Shown here: in pieces, positions 38,532-47,310 of the stretch | Layout: each line of letters opens with the position of its first letter | Numbering within the stretch: the first letter of the stretch is position 1 | Assembly (NCBI RefSeq): GCF_002848345.1 | Contig: NZ_CP025429.1 | Coordinates: 1,240,001-1,304,000 of the forward strand | Length of the DNA: 64,000 bases | DNA from: Chromobacterium sp. ATCC 53434 | GTDB taxonomy: Bacteria; Pseudomonadota; Gammaproteobacteria; Burkholderiales; Chromobacteriaceae | Direction of reading: 5' to 3' | Notes under the pieces: model-generated | What the model was told of the DNA's origin: nothing | Database searches by the model: none | Seen by the model: the letters and a program-made list of their open reading frames with translations, nothing else | Translations under genes and position numbers: made by a program

Positions 38532-39755
38532 ATGAAAAGAATATTGGGGGCATGTCTGGCGCTGGCCTTCCTGCTGGCCGGTTGCGGCGGTGGAGGCGGG
38601 GGCGCGGGTTCGTTTTCCAGCGGCAACAACAACAGCAGCACGACGGCCAACAGCGTCGCGATGGTGGTGGATGCCGGTCCGGTCAGCGGGCAGAACCAGC
38701 TGAACATTCCCTACGTGTCGGTGAAGGTTTGCGCGCCGGGCAGTACCAGCAATTGCCAGACCATAGACCATGTGCTGGTCGATACCGGCTCCAGCGGCCT
38801 GCGGGTGCTGGCGTCGGCGCTGGGCAGCTCGGTGCTGGCCGGGCTGGGGGGGCAGCAGGTCAACAGCCGGCAGGTGGTCGAGTGCGCGCAGTTCGCCGAC
38901 GGCTACACCTGGGGCGCGGTCAATGTGGCCGATGTGCGGATGGCCGGAGAGGTGGCGAGCTCGGTGCCGATCCAGGTGATTTCCGATCCGGTCTATACCA
39001 CGGTGCCGGCAAGCTGCGCCTCCACCGGCACCAATGAGGGCAATCTGACCGGCCTCGGCGCCAACGGCATCATAGGCGTCGGACTCGACAAGCAGGATTG
39101 CGGTGCCGATTGCGTCACCGGCACCGGCAACGGTTTTTACTATCTGTGCGCCAGCGCCTCGAGCTGCCTGCCCGGAACGGTGCCGTTGGCGCAGCAGGTG
39201 ACCAATCCGGTGTCGGCCTTCTCCAGCGACAACAACGGCGTCTTGCTGCAACTGCCGGCGCTGGCGGCGACCGGCGCGGCGACGGCGCAGGGTTCGCTGA
39301 TCTTCGGCATCGGCACGCAGTCCAATAACGCGATACCGAGCACGGCCAAGACCTTCCAGGTCGCCAGCGACGGCTACACGATCAACACCGTCTACAAGGG
39401 CCAGACCTATCCTAGCTTCATCGATAGCGGTTCCAACATCCTGTATTTCAACGATAGCGCCATCACCACCTGCACGGTGGGTGGCTCAAGCTGGTACTGC
39501 CCGGCCTCGCAGCTGAACCTGAGCGCGACGCTGTCCAGCGGCGGCAGCAGCAGCGTGGTCAGTTTCAGCCTGATCAGCGCGACGTATCTGAACAGCTCCA
39601 ACTATGCGGCGATTCCCGCCATCGGCGCGCCGGTGACCGGTCTGTTCGCCGGCTCTTTCGACTGGGGTTTGCCGTTCTTCTACGGTCGCAGCGTGTTCAC
39701 CCGCTTCAATACCACCGGTGATCGGAGCAATAGCAACGCGGCGTACATCTTCTGA
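38532..39755 (+). CDS. DUF3443 family lipoprotein with aspartic-protease-like motifs
   Basis: A 407-residue envelope protein. The N-terminus MKRILGACLALAFLLAGC ends in a lipobox (LAGC), followed by a Gly/Ser/Asn-rich linker. The chain then shows two similar motifs, VLVDTGSSGLRVL (about residues 79-91) and SFIDSGSNILYF (about 295-306), spaced as the two catalytic Asp-Thr/Ser-Gly signatures of bilobal pepsin-like folds. Several Cys pairs suggest disulfides. Proteolytic activity is not shown for this family as far as I know. Second gene of the DUF2844-DUF3443 pair. Confidence 0.83.
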   Translation: MKRILGACLALAFLLAGCGGGGGGAGSFSSGNNNSSTTANSVAMVVDAGPVSGQNQLNIPYVSVKVCAPGSTSNCQTIDHVLVDTGSSGLRVLASALGSSVLAGLGGQQVNSRQVVECAQFADGYTWGAVNVADVRMAGEVASSVPIQVISDPVYTTVPASCASTGTNEGNLTGLGANGIIGVGLDKQDCGADCVTGTGNGFYYLCASASSCLPGTVPLAQQVTNPVSAFSSDNNGVLLQLPALAATGAATAQGSLIFGIGTQSNNAIPSTAKTFQVASDGYTINTVYKGQTYPSFIDSGSNILYFNDSAITTCTVGGSSWYCPASQLNLSATLSSGGSSSVVSFSLISATYLNSSNYAAIPAIGAPVTGLFAGSFDWGLPFFYGRSVFTRFNTTGDRSNSNAAYIF

Positions 39756-39854
39756 TCGGCGCTTTATCTTGCGGCGCAGCAATCGCTGGCCTATAACACA
39801 AGCGTCATCACGATGACATCTCCTCTGTCTTTGTGCTTGAGGATAATGGCAAGC

Positions 39855-39883
39855 AGGCCCGGCGTAGCCGGGCCTCTTTTTTT
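39855..39883 (+). terminator. Rho-independent terminator after the DUF3443 gene
   Basis: AGGCCCGGC / GCCGGGCCT with a 3-base loop, then CTTTTTTT. Confidence 0.88.
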
Positions 39884-39966
39884 GCATAAGGGCAGCACGA
39901 AAAGTCAGTTATCAAACGATTTATTCCATGTTAATTTTTCATGTCGATTTTATTTCTGGAAGCGGC

Positions 39967-40251
39967 GTGAACGCGGCAAAGAAAATCCGGCAACTGCTGG
40001 AGCGGGGAGAGGATAGGGAGCAGGCGGAAGTGCTGTCCGAATTGGCGGCCGATCTGCAATTGGGGCAGGTTTTCGACCTGAGGCGGCTGTTCCGGCTGGA
40101 GGCCGAGTATTTCGAGCTGGGCCTCGCGCTGATGCGCGACTGGCGCTTCGGCTACCATATCGCCGAGCGCAGCCGCCTGTTCGACGATATCCTGGCGCGC
40201 GACCGGCGGCTGCAAGGCCGTCTGTGTCGGCTTAGGGCGGAGGCGGGTTGA
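39967..40251 (+). CDS. Hypothetical helical protein
   Basis: A 94-residue, highly charged protein that reads as all alpha (AAKKIRQLLERGEDREQAEVLSELAADLQLG..FDLRRLFRLEAEYFELGLALM). The start is taken at GTG 39967, preceded by GGAAG; an ATG at 39928 in frame would add 13 residues without a ribosome-binding site. No family recognised. GC skew and codon use look like a real gene. Confidence 0.6.
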   Translation: MNAAKKIRQLLERGEDREQAEVLSELAADLQLGQVFDLRRLFRLEAEYFELGLALMRDWRFGYHIAERSRLFDDILARDRRLQGRLCRLRAEAG

Positions 40252-40281
40252 CGGTTTCGGTTAGAATGGGCCATTTGCGCA

Positions 40282-40851
40282 ATGGAGACCGGCATGCTGG
40301 CCGATGTGGAACTGCCTAAATCTTACCGTCTGCTGAACCATGGTCCGACCGTGCTGGTCAGCAGCGCGTCCGGTGGACGGCGCAATGTGATGGCGGCCGC
40401 CTGGGCGATGCCGCTGGACTTCGACCCGCCCAAGGTGCTGGTGGTGATAGACAAGTCAACTTATAGCCGGGAGTTGATCGAGGCCAGCGGCGAATTCGTG
40501 CTCAGCATCCCGTGCCGCGCCCAGGCGGCGCAAGTGGTGCAGGTGGGCAGCGAGAGCGGCCATGGCCTGGACAAGTTCGCCGTCAGCGGGCTGGAGCCGT
40601 TGCCGGCGCGGAAGGTGGGCGCGCCGTTGGTGGCCGGCTGCATCGCCTATCTGGAGTGCAAGGTGGTGCAAGAGCCGCACAATCAGCAGCAGTACGATCT
40701 GTTCATCGGCGAAGTCGTCGCGGCCCAGGCCGACGACGCGCTGTTCAGCGATGGCCGTTGGCACTTCGACGACGACCCGGCCAGACGCAGCCTGCACTAC
40801 ATCGCTGGCGGCGCCTTCTTCGCCACCGGCGAGGCGTTCAGCGTCGCCTGA
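40282..40851 (+). CDS. Flavin reductase-like FMN-binding protein
   Basis: A 189-residue cytosolic protein of the flavin_reductase/flavoredoxin split-barrel type: GPTVLVSSASGGRRNVMAAAWAMPLDFDPPKVLVVIDKSTYSRELIEASGEFVLSIPCRAQAAQVVQVGSESGHGLDKF has the FMN phosphate-binding loop and the conserved strand order, and HYIAGGAFFATGEAF closes the barrel. The substrate is unknown; it may be an FMN reductase or an NADH-dependent flavoenzyme. Terminates at a hairpin shared with tyrS. Confidence 0.85.
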   Translation: METGMLADVELPKSYRLLNHGPTVLVSSASGGRRNVMAAAWAMPLDFDPPKVLVVIDKSTYSRELIEASGEFVLSIPCRAQAAQVVQVGSESGHGLDKFAVSGLEPLPARKVGAPLVAGCIAYLECKVVQEPHNQQQYDLFIGEVVAAQADDALFSDGRWHFDDDPARRSLHYIAGGAFFATGEAFSVA

Positions 40852-40871
40852 TCCCGGCCCGGACGTAATGA

Positions 40872-40899
40872 AAAAGCCCGTCTTCGAAGACGGGCTTTT
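40872..40899. terminator. Bidirectional terminator between convergent genes
   Basis: Perfect palindrome AAAAGCCCGTCTTC / GAAGACGGGCTTTT. Confidence 0.88.
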
Positions 40900-40917
40900 C
40901 GTTTGCCGGGCTGGCGC

Positions 40918-42192
40918 TTACTGCCAGTCGACCAGCGCGTACAGCTTCTTGCCGCGCTTCAGCAGCGTGTACTGGCCGAACAGGCGTTCGCCGTCGCCGA
41001 TCGCGTGCTCCAGACTGTCGGCCTTGGCGCCATTGACGCTGACCGCGCCGCTCTGGATGAAGGTGCGCGCCTCGCTCTTGGACTTGGCCAGGCCGCCGGC
41101 GGCCAGCGCGTCGATCAGGCCGCTGGCGCTGCTGTCCAGCTTGATGGTCGGCAGGCCGTCCTGCGCCAGTTGGGCGAAGTCGTCGGCGGTCAGGCTGGAC
41201 AGGTCGTTGCTGAACAAGCTCTGGGTGATGCGTTGCGCCGCTTCCAGCGCGGCCTGGCCGTGCACCAGCGCGGTCACCTGTTCGGCCAGGATGCGTTGGC
41301 CCTCCGGCCTGCCTTCGCGGGTCTTGTCGGCCTCCTCGATCGCGGCGATCTCGTCCACCGACAGGAAGCTGAAGTAGCGCAGGAACTTGTACACGTCGGC
41401 GTCGGCGGTGCCGAGCCAGAACTGGTAGAAGGCGTACGGCGAGGTCTTCTTCGCGTCCAGCCAGATGGTGCCGGACTCGGTCTTGCCGAATTTGGTGCCG
41501 TCGGCCTTGGTCACCAGCGGCATGGTCAGGCCGAATACCTGGGTCTGGTTCAGGCGGCGGGTCAGGTCGGTGCCGGCGGTGATGTTGCCCCACTGGTCGG
41601 AGCCGCCGATCTGCAGCTTGCAGCCCAGGCGCTGGTTCAATTCGGCGAAGTCGTAGCCCTGCAGCAGGCTGTAGGAGAACTCGGTGTAGGAGATGCCCTG
41701 GTCGTCGCGGCTGATCCGCTGCTGCACCGACTCCTTCTTGATCATCGCGTTGACCGAGAAGTGCTTGCCGATGTCGCGCAGGAACTCGAGCGCGTTCATC
41801 TTGCCGAACCAGTCGTAATTGTTGGCCATCAGCGCGGCGTTGCCGCCTTCGAAGGACAGGAAGGGCTCCACCTGCTTGCGGATTTTTTCCACCCAGCTTT
41901 CGATCACGTCCGGGGTGTTCAGCTTGCGCTCGGTGGCCTTGAAGCTCGGGTCGCCTATCATGCCGGTGGCGCCGCCGACCAGCGCGACCGGGCGATGGCC
42001 GGCCTGCTGGAAGCGTTTCAGCATCAGGATGGGCACCAGGCTGCCGATGTGCAGGCTGTCCGCGGTCGGGTCGAAGCCGCAATAAAGCGTAACCGATTCC
42101 TTGTTCAGCAGTTCTTGCAGCGCGGCCATATCGGTGGTTTGCGCGATGAGGCCGCGGGCCTCCAGATCCTGAAGAAGGGCGGTTTGCGTCAT
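40918..42192 (-). CDS. tyrS: Tyrosyl-tRNA synthetase
   Basis: Charges tRNA-Tyr; 424 residues, class I synthetase. The HIGH-type signature is HIGSLVP in [18 protein letters not shown], tyrosine-binding residues lie in YCGFDPT and [11 protein letters not shown], and the KMSKS loop is the KFGKTESG variant typical of bacterial TyrRS. A C-terminal S4 domain ([22 protein letters not shown]) binds the tRNA. It is monocistronic here. Confidence 0.97.
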   Translation of the reverse strand: MTQTALLQDLEARGLIAQTTDMAALQELLNKESVTLYCGFDPTADSLHIGSLVPILMLKRFQQAGHRPVALVGGATGMIGDPSFKATERKLNTPDVIESWVEKIRKQVEPFLSFEGGNAALMANNYDWFGKMNALEFLRDIGKHFSVNAMIKKESVQQRISRDDQGISYTEFSYSLLQGYDFAELNQRLGCKLQIGGSDQWGNITAGTDLTRRLNQTQVFGLTMPLVTKADGTKFGKTESGTIWLDAKKTSPYAFYQFWLGTADADVYKFLRYFSFLSVDEIAAIEEADKTREGRPEGQRILAEQVTALVHGQAALEAAQRITQSLFSNDLSSLTADDFAQLAQDGLPTIKLDSSASGLIDALAAGGLAKSKSEARTFIQSGAVSVNGAKADSLEHAIGDGERLFGQYTLLKRGKKLYALVDWQ

Positions 42193-42417
42193 TTGACTGG
42201 GTCTCCAACACGGTAGAAAACAACGGCCCGTGCGGGCCGTCAGGGGATGCAGTGCCGGCGCCGCGTCGCGATGCCGGGAAAAACATCCATCTTAACCGAA
42301 AATGGTCCCAATTGCGTCTCCAAGCGTAGAATATCCCTGCTAGGAGCAGGGACGGGTTTGCCCGGACGCCGCATTGCGGCAGAATATCGGGCGGAAAATC
42401 AAGATAAGGAAGAGTCG

Positions 42418-43074
42418 ATGTCGCAGCAGGTCAAGGTATGGGATGCGCCCACCCGTTTGTTTCACTGGACGCTGGTGGGATTGTTTTGCGCCATGTGGTA
42501 CTGCGCCGAGCAAGGCGGCGAATGGCTGCAATACCATATCTATTGCGGCGTCGCGCTGGCGTCCTTACTGGTGTTCCGGCTGATCTGGGGGCTGATAGGC
42601 AGCCAGACCGCCCGTTTTTCCAGCTTTGTGCGCGGGCCGCGCGCCATCTTGCGCTATCTGAGGGGCGAGCTGCCGGAGCGCGAGGCGCCGGGCCACAACC
42701 CGCTGGGCGGCTGGATGGTGGTGGCGATGCTGCTGGCGCTGGCCGCCCAGGTGCTGACTGGGCTGTTCGCCGCCGACGTCGACAGCTATCTGTACGACGG
42801 TCCGCTGGCCAGGCATGTGGACGGCGACCTGGCCGAGACGGCCACCGGCGTGCACAAGCTGCTGTTCAACGGCCTGTTGGGCCTGGTGGCGCTGCACATC
42901 GCCGCCATCGTCGTCTACCGGGTGGTGAAGAAAAAGAATCTGGTGGGGCCGATGCTGACCGGCTACAAGACGATGGTGGGCGAAGCGCCGCGGCTGCGTT
43001 TCGCCCACGGCGCGCTGGCCTTGGCGGCGTTGCTGTTGTCGGCGGGCGGCTTGTATTTGGCGCTGTTGCGATAA
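42418..43074 (+). CDS. Cytochrome b561 (di-heme b, membrane)
   Basis: A 218-residue four-helix membrane protein of the bacterial cytochrome b561 / hydrogenase b-subunit type. Motifs VWDAPTRLFHWTLVG and YHIYCGVALASLLVFRLIWG carry candidate haem-ligand histidines of the first two helices, and HKLLFNGLLGLVALHIAAIVVYRVVKK those of the later ones. These proteins pass electrons between the quinone pool and a periplasmic or membrane partner. AAGGAAG precedes ATG 42418. The next genes on the plus strand belong to a different unit, so the partner is not obvious. Confidence 0.9.
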   Translation: MSQQVKVWDAPTRLFHWTLVGLFCAMWYCAEQGGEWLQYHIYCGVALASLLVFRLIWGLIGSQTARFSSFVRGPRAILRYLRGELPEREAPGHNPLGGWMVVAMLLALAAQVLTGLFAADVDSYLYDGPLARHVDGDLAETATGVHKLLFNGLLGLVALHIAAIVVYRVVKKKNLVGPMLTGYKTMVGEAPRLRFAHGALALAALLLSAGGLYLALLR

Positions 43075-43168
43075 GAGTCTGTTCGCGATCTTTTTTCATG
43101 CGGGCTACGAGGCTGGCATGGCGGCGGCGCGTCGGTGCTGCGGTGCGCCGCTGTGATATTCCAGCGTG

Positions 43169-43927
43169 TCAGCGCGGCCCCAGAATTTTCGGCAGGCTGT
43201 TGACTGGCGGCGCGCCTTGCACCTTCTGCATTTTTCCCTGCTCGTCCTTGAAGAAAATCACGGGCGTGGCGAACGCGCCGAAGCGCTCCATCAGCCTATG
43301 ATTGCTGTCCAGCTTGGCCTGGATGGCGGGCGGAATGCTGGACAACGGCTTGACGCCGCCGCTGGCGTGTTGGCGCTCGTGGCGGTCGAAGGCGGCTTCC
43401 GGCTTGCTGTCGCCCAGAATGGTCGCCGCCTTGCCGGGACTGTCCGGCTTGATGATGCCCACCATGATATGGCGGATTTGCACTTTTCCGGCCCTGACCC
43501 AGGGGCGGGCGTCGTTCCAGAACTTGTTGCAGTAAGGGCAGTTGGGATCGGTGAAGGCGTAGAGCACGCGCGGCGCTTTGCCGTCTCCATCGGCGATCCA
43601 GAAACTGTTCTCCAACTGCCGCCACAGCGTTTGGCTGAACTGCTTGTCCAAGCCGGCCTGATTCCAGGCTTGCCCTTTGCCATCCAGCATGGTGCCGACA
43701 ATGACCTGCTTGCCGTCGGCGGTGAGGTAGATGGTTTGCGGCCGGCTCAGATAGAGCGCGGCGTAGCCGGTCATACCGCCGGGGGCGGGGAAGCGGTCCA
43801 GGATTTCATAGCCTTGCTGCTCCAGCGCCTGGAGCGGCGCTGGCAACGGTTTGGCCGGGGCGGCCAGCGCGGTCAGGCTGAATGGCAGGGCCAATAGCGG
43901 CAGCAGCTTTCGGCATGGAGTGGTCAT
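43169..43927 (-). CDS. dsbG: Thiol:disulfide interchange protein DsbG
   Basis: Periplasmic dimeric thioredoxin-fold protein of 252 residues with a signal peptide of about 22 residues (MTTPCRKLLPLLALPFSLTALA). A DsbC/G-type dimerisation domain precedes the thioredoxin domain, whose active site is CPYC in AFTDPNCPYCNKFWNDARPW. The cis-Pro loop reads ATPVIFF. The family isomerises disulfides or protects single cysteines from sulfenylation and is reduced by DsbD, here encoded two genes upstream. The ATG overlaps the stop of the TlpA-like gene (ATGA), so the operon is dsbD-tlpA-dsbG. Confidence 0.93.
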   Translation of the reverse strand: MTTPCRKLLPLLALPFSLTALAAPAKPLPAPLQALEQQGYEILDRFPAPGGMTGYAALYLSRPQTIYLTADGKQVIVGTMLDGKGQAWNQAGLDKQFSQTLWRQLENSFWIADGDGKAPRVLYAFTDPNCPYCNKFWNDARPWVRAGKVQIRHIMVGIIKPDSPGKAATILGDSKPEAAFDRHERQHASGGVKPLSSIPPAIQAKLDSNHRLMERFGAFATPVIFFKDEQGKMQKVQGAPPVNSLPKILGPR

Positions 43928-44760
43928 CGTGTGTCCTTTGCGGCATGAGGGGCGTCGCGCAGCGCGGCCAGCTTGCTGGCAAGCGTGGCGGCGGAGAGTT
44001 CGCCCAAGTGGGTGGCGGCCAGACGGCCTTGCGCATTGAAAAACAGGGTGGTCGGCAGCGCGACGGAGCCGTATTCCGCGCCCAGCGCGCCGCCTGGGTC
44101 CAGCAGCACATGTTCCAGCCGCAGCCCTTCCGCTTGCAGGTACCGGCTTACCGCAGCCTTGTCTTCGCCCTGATTGGCGAAGACGAAGCGGATGCCCGGC
44201 TCGTTTTGCTGGGCGGCCTGCAGGAGCGGCATTTCGCGGCGGCACGGCGGGCACCAGCTGGCCCACAGGTTCACCACCGCGGGGTGCCCTTGCGCCAGGG
44301 CGGGCAGTGTCGCGGGAGCGCCGGACAGGCTGCGCAGGGTCTGGCCGGAGAGCGGCGGGGCCTCCTCCCGCGCAAGCCAGGCCTGGGCGGAGGCCCAGGC
44401 CAGCGCGCCGGCCAGCAGCGCCGCCGTCAGCGGCAGGCGCAGGGCGGCTTGCCTCCAGCCGCGCCACAGCGCCAGGGCCAAGGCGCCCAGCGCGCCGGTC
44501 CACAGCGAAAAGCCGCCGTCGCGGAGGTCCAGCATGCTCCAGGGCTGCGCCCGGTATGCTTCGAACCAGATGGCGATGAAGCCCAGCCGCGCGGCCAGCG
44601 CGCCCCACAGCAGCATATCGTTGAGATGGCGGGCCACGCTGACGCCCCGGCGGCGACCGGCCAGCCAGCCCGCACCGTGGGCGGCCAGCAGCGCGCCGCC
44701 CGGCAGCGCGGCGGCAACGGGAATGGCCAGCGGGCCTAGATGGAAGCTCAGCATGGTCAT
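43924..44760 (-). CDS. TlpA-type thiol-disulfide oxidoreductase with Lgt-like membrane domain
   Basis: A 278-residue protein with a multi-helix N-terminal half (about residues 1-130) in which LRDGGFSLWTGALGALALALWR resembles a segment of prolipoprotein diacylglyceryl transferase. It is followed by a periplasmic TlpA/ResA domain with the active site WASWCPPCRREMPLL and the cis-Pro segment VALPTTLFF. Fusion of a Lgt-like membrane part to a TlpA domain is known in some proteobacteria but is uncommon. It probably takes electrons from the neighbouring DsbD. Both ends overlap neighbours by 4 bases. Confidence 0.85.
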   Translation of the reverse strand: MTMLSFHLGPLAIPVAAALPGGALLAAHGAGWLAGRRRGVSVARHLNDMLLWGALAARLGFIAIWFEAYRAQPWSMLDLRDGGFSLWTGALGALALALWRGWRQAALRLPLTAALLAGALAWASAQAWLAREEAPPLSGQTLRSLSGAPATLPALAQGHPAVVNLWASWCPPCRREMPLLQAAQQNEPGIRFVFANQGEDKAAVSRYLQAEGLRLEHVLLDPGGALGAEYGSVALPTTLFFNAQGRLAATHLGELSAATLASKLAALRDAPHAAKDTR

Positions 44761-46541
44761 CCCCGTTCCCTGGCCTGTCTCAGGCGGACGAGGAATTCAT
44801 CGGCGCTCAACTTGCCGATGATGCGCTGCGCGCGGTGCTCCTTGCCGTCCGGGCCGATGAATATCAGGGTGGGCGGACCCAGCACCTGGCGCGAGGCCAT
44901 CAACCGGCTGCTGTCGTCGTCGGCGGTGGTGACGTCGGGGCGCAGCAGGCGCATGTCGGCCAGGGCCTGCCGCACGCGGCTGTCGCCAAACACTTCATGC
45001 TCGATCTCCTTGCACGCCACGCACCAGTCTGCGTAGTAGTCCACCAGCGTCCATTTACCGTCGGCGCGGGCGGCATCCAGTTCCCGCTGCAAGGCGGCGG
45101 GAGTGCGCAGCGTGGTGAAGGCATCCATCGCCGAGGCCGGCGCGCCGGCGCTGGCGGACCGCGAGAAGGCCAGCGGTTGCAACGGGTTGCCTTGGCCGGC
45201 GGCGGCGCCCAGCAGCATGGCGGCAGACCACAGCCCCAGCAAGATGGCGCTGCCGCGCAGTAGCCATTGCCGGCTGCTGGCTTGCCAGGGATGGCTGATG
45301 CTGAACAGCCCCACCGCCACGGCGAACAGCCACGCGCCACACAAGGCCAGCACGGCGGCGGCGGGCAGCACCCGCGCCAGGAACCAGATGGCCATCGCCA
45401 GCAGCACAAAGCCGAAAACAGCCTTGACCCGATTCATCCACAAGCCGGGACGCGGCAGCAGCCTGGCGCCCAGCGCGCCCACCGCCAGCAGCGGAACGCC
45501 CATGCCCAGGCCCATGGCCAGCAGCGCCAGGCTGCCTTTGAGCACATCGCCGCTTTCGCTGATATACAGCAGCGCGCCGGCCAGCGGCGCGGTCATGCAC
45601 GGGCCCACCAGCAAGGCCGACAACACGCCCATGCCGGCAGCGCCGCCAAGCGTGCCGCCTTGCTGGCGCCGGCCGGCCTGGTTCAGGCGGTCGCGCAGGA
45701 AGGCGGGCAGCTGCAATTCGTAGACGCCGAACATCGCCAGCGCCAACAGCACGAACAAGGCGGCGAACAGGCCCAGCGCCCAAGGCGTCTGCAAGGCAGC
45801 TTGCAGATTGGCACCCATGGCGGCCGCGGCCGCGCCCAGGGCGGCGTAAGTCAGCGCCATCGGCAACACGAAGGCCAGTGCCAGCACGAAGCCGCGCCTG
45901 GCGCCGGCGCCGCTGCCGACGATCAGGCTGCTGAGTATCGGCACCATGGGCAGCACGCAGGGAGTGAAGGTCATCAGCAGGCCCAGGCCGAAGAAGGCCA
46001 GCAGCACCCAGGCGATGCCCGCTTCTTGCGCCAGCCGGCCGGCCATCGCCTGGTCCTCGCCTTGCGCGCCGCCGTCGCTCTCGGCGGAGTCCGGCGCGAC
46101 GATGTCCGCTGCGCTCCCGGCCGGCGGCACGTGGTTTTGCAGCGTGATCACACTGCTTTGTGGCGGATAGCATAAGCCGGCCTTGGCGCAGCCTTGCCAG
46201 CCTATGCGCAGCTGGCGCGCCTGATCGGCTTGCGTCAGCACTTCCAGGTGCTTGAAGTACACTTCCGATTCTCCGAAGAATTCGTCGGAAATGATCTGGC
46301 CCGCCGGCATGGTCAGCGATGGCGCGTCGCCTGCCGGCACGGCTTCCACTTTGATGTTCTTGCGGTACAGATAGTAGCCGTCGCTGATGTCCCAGCTCAG
46401 CTTGACCTGGCCATCGCCCAGCTCGGCCACGCTAAGGCGGAACGCTTGCTCCGGCGGCAGAAAATCGGTTTGCGCGCCGGCGGGCGCTGCCCACGGCAAT
46501 GCGAGCAGGAGCAGGCTCCAGATGAAGCGCAGCATTGGCAT
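44757..46541 (-). CDS. dsbD: Thiol:disulfide interchange protein DsbD
   Basis: Inner-membrane reductant carrier of 594 residues that moves electrons from cytosolic thioredoxin to periplasmic thiol proteins. A signal peptide leads to an N-terminal domain with the Cys pair GWQGCAKAGLCYPP, then eight helices with a CVLPMVPI Cys and the GPCMTAPLAGALLY Cys, then a C-terminal thioredoxin-like domain with WCVACKEIE. All three redox pairs are present. Start MPM at 46541 or MLRF at 46535. First gene of the dsbD-tlpA-dsbG unit, divergent from a two-component pair. Confidence 0.95.
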   Translation of the reverse strand: MPMLRFIWSLLLLALPWAAPAGAQTDFLPPEQAFRLSVAELGDGQVKLSWDISDGYYLYRKNIKVEAVPAGDAPSLTMPAGQIISDEFFGESEVYFKHLEVLTQADQARQLRIGWQGCAKAGLCYPPQSSVITLQNHVPPAGSAADIVAPDSAESDGGAQGEDQAMAGRLAQEAGIAWVLLAFFGLGLLMTFTPCVLPMVPILSSLIVGSGAGARRGFVLALAFVLPMALTYAALGAAAAAMGANLQAALQTPWALGLFAALFVLLALAMFGVYELQLPAFLRDRLNQAGRRQQGGTLGGAAGMGVLSALLVGPCMTAPLAGALLYISESGDVLKGSLALLAMGLGMGVPLLAVGALGARLLPRPGLWMNRVKAVFGFVLLAMAIWFLARVLPAAAVLALCGAWLFAVAVGLFSISHPWQASSRQWLLRGSAILLGLWSAAMLLGAAAGQGNPLQPLAFSRSASAGAPASAMDAFTTLRTPAALQRELDAARADGKWTLVDYYADWCVACKEIEHEVFGDSRVRQALADMRLLRPDVTTADDDSSRLMASRQVLGPPTLIFIGPDGKEHRAQRIIGKLSADEFLVRLRQARERG

Positions 46542-46644
46542 CTCCTCATGGTTTGGGATGTCGGGAAGCCTGCTGGCGCGGGATTAAGGCGGCGTTAACT
46601 ATGGGATAATCCGTTGCGTGCAAGCTTGGCGGCAGGGAGGCGAC

Positions 46645-47310
46645 ATGCGGGTATTGCTGGTGGAGGACAATGAACTGATCGCGCTGGGCATCATCGCCGG
46701 TTTGCGCGCCCATGGCTTGGTGGTCGATGGCGTGGGCACGGCGGCGCAGGCGGAAGCGGCGCTGGCCACGCTGGACGCCGACGCCATGATTTTGGATCTG
46801 GGCCTGCCGGACGAGGACGGCATGCGCTTGTTGGCGCGATTGCGCGCCAAAGGCGTCGCTTTGCCCATTTTGGTGCTCAGCGCGCGCGACGGCGTGGCGG
46901 ACCGGGTGGCCGGCTTGCGCGCCGGCGCGGATGATTATCTGCTCAAGCCGTTTGACCTGGAGGAGCTGGTGGCGCGCTTGCACGCCTTGCAGCGCCGCGC
47001 CGGCGGTCGCAGCGTGGATGTGATGGAAGACGGCCCCTTGCGGCTGGACTCGCTGAGAGGCGAGGTCCGGCTCAATGGCCAGGTGGTGCCGCTGGCGCGG
47101 CGCGAGCTGGCGCTGCTGGCGGCGTTGATGCAGGCGCGCGACCGTATTCTCAGCGCGGAACAGCTGAAAGACCGGTTGTACGACTACAGCGAGGAAATCG
47201 AAAGCAATGCGCTCAACGTCCACATCCACCACTTGCGGCGCAAGCTGGGGCCGGACATCGTGGAGACGGTGCGCGGCTTCGGTTATCGCTACGGGCGGGC
47301 CGAAACATGA
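46645..47310 (+). CDS. OmpR-family response regulator (QseB/PmrA-like)
   Basis: A 221-residue regulator. The receiver has VLLVEDNELIALGI, phospho-acceptor Asp in MILDLGLPDEDG, the switch Ser in VLSARDG and the Lys in DDYLLKPFDLEELVARL; a Trans_reg_C winged helix follows (ARRELALLAALMQARDRILSAEQL, NALNVHIHHLRRKLG, RGFGYRYG). GGGAGG lies before ATG 46645. The kinase gene overlaps it by 4 bases. Divergent from dsbD by about 100 bases, so it may control the Dsb operon; this is inference. Confidence 0.95.
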   Translation: MRVLLVEDNELIALGIIAGLRAHGLVVDGVGTAAQAEAALATLDADAMILDLGLPDEDGMRLLARLRAKGVALPILVLSARDGVADRVAGLRAGADDYLLKPFDLEELVARLHALQRRAGGRSVDVMEDGPLRLDSLRGEVRLNGQVVPLARRELALLAALMQARDRILSAEQLKDRLYDYSEEIESNALNVHIHHLRRKLGPDIVETVRGFGYRYGRAET

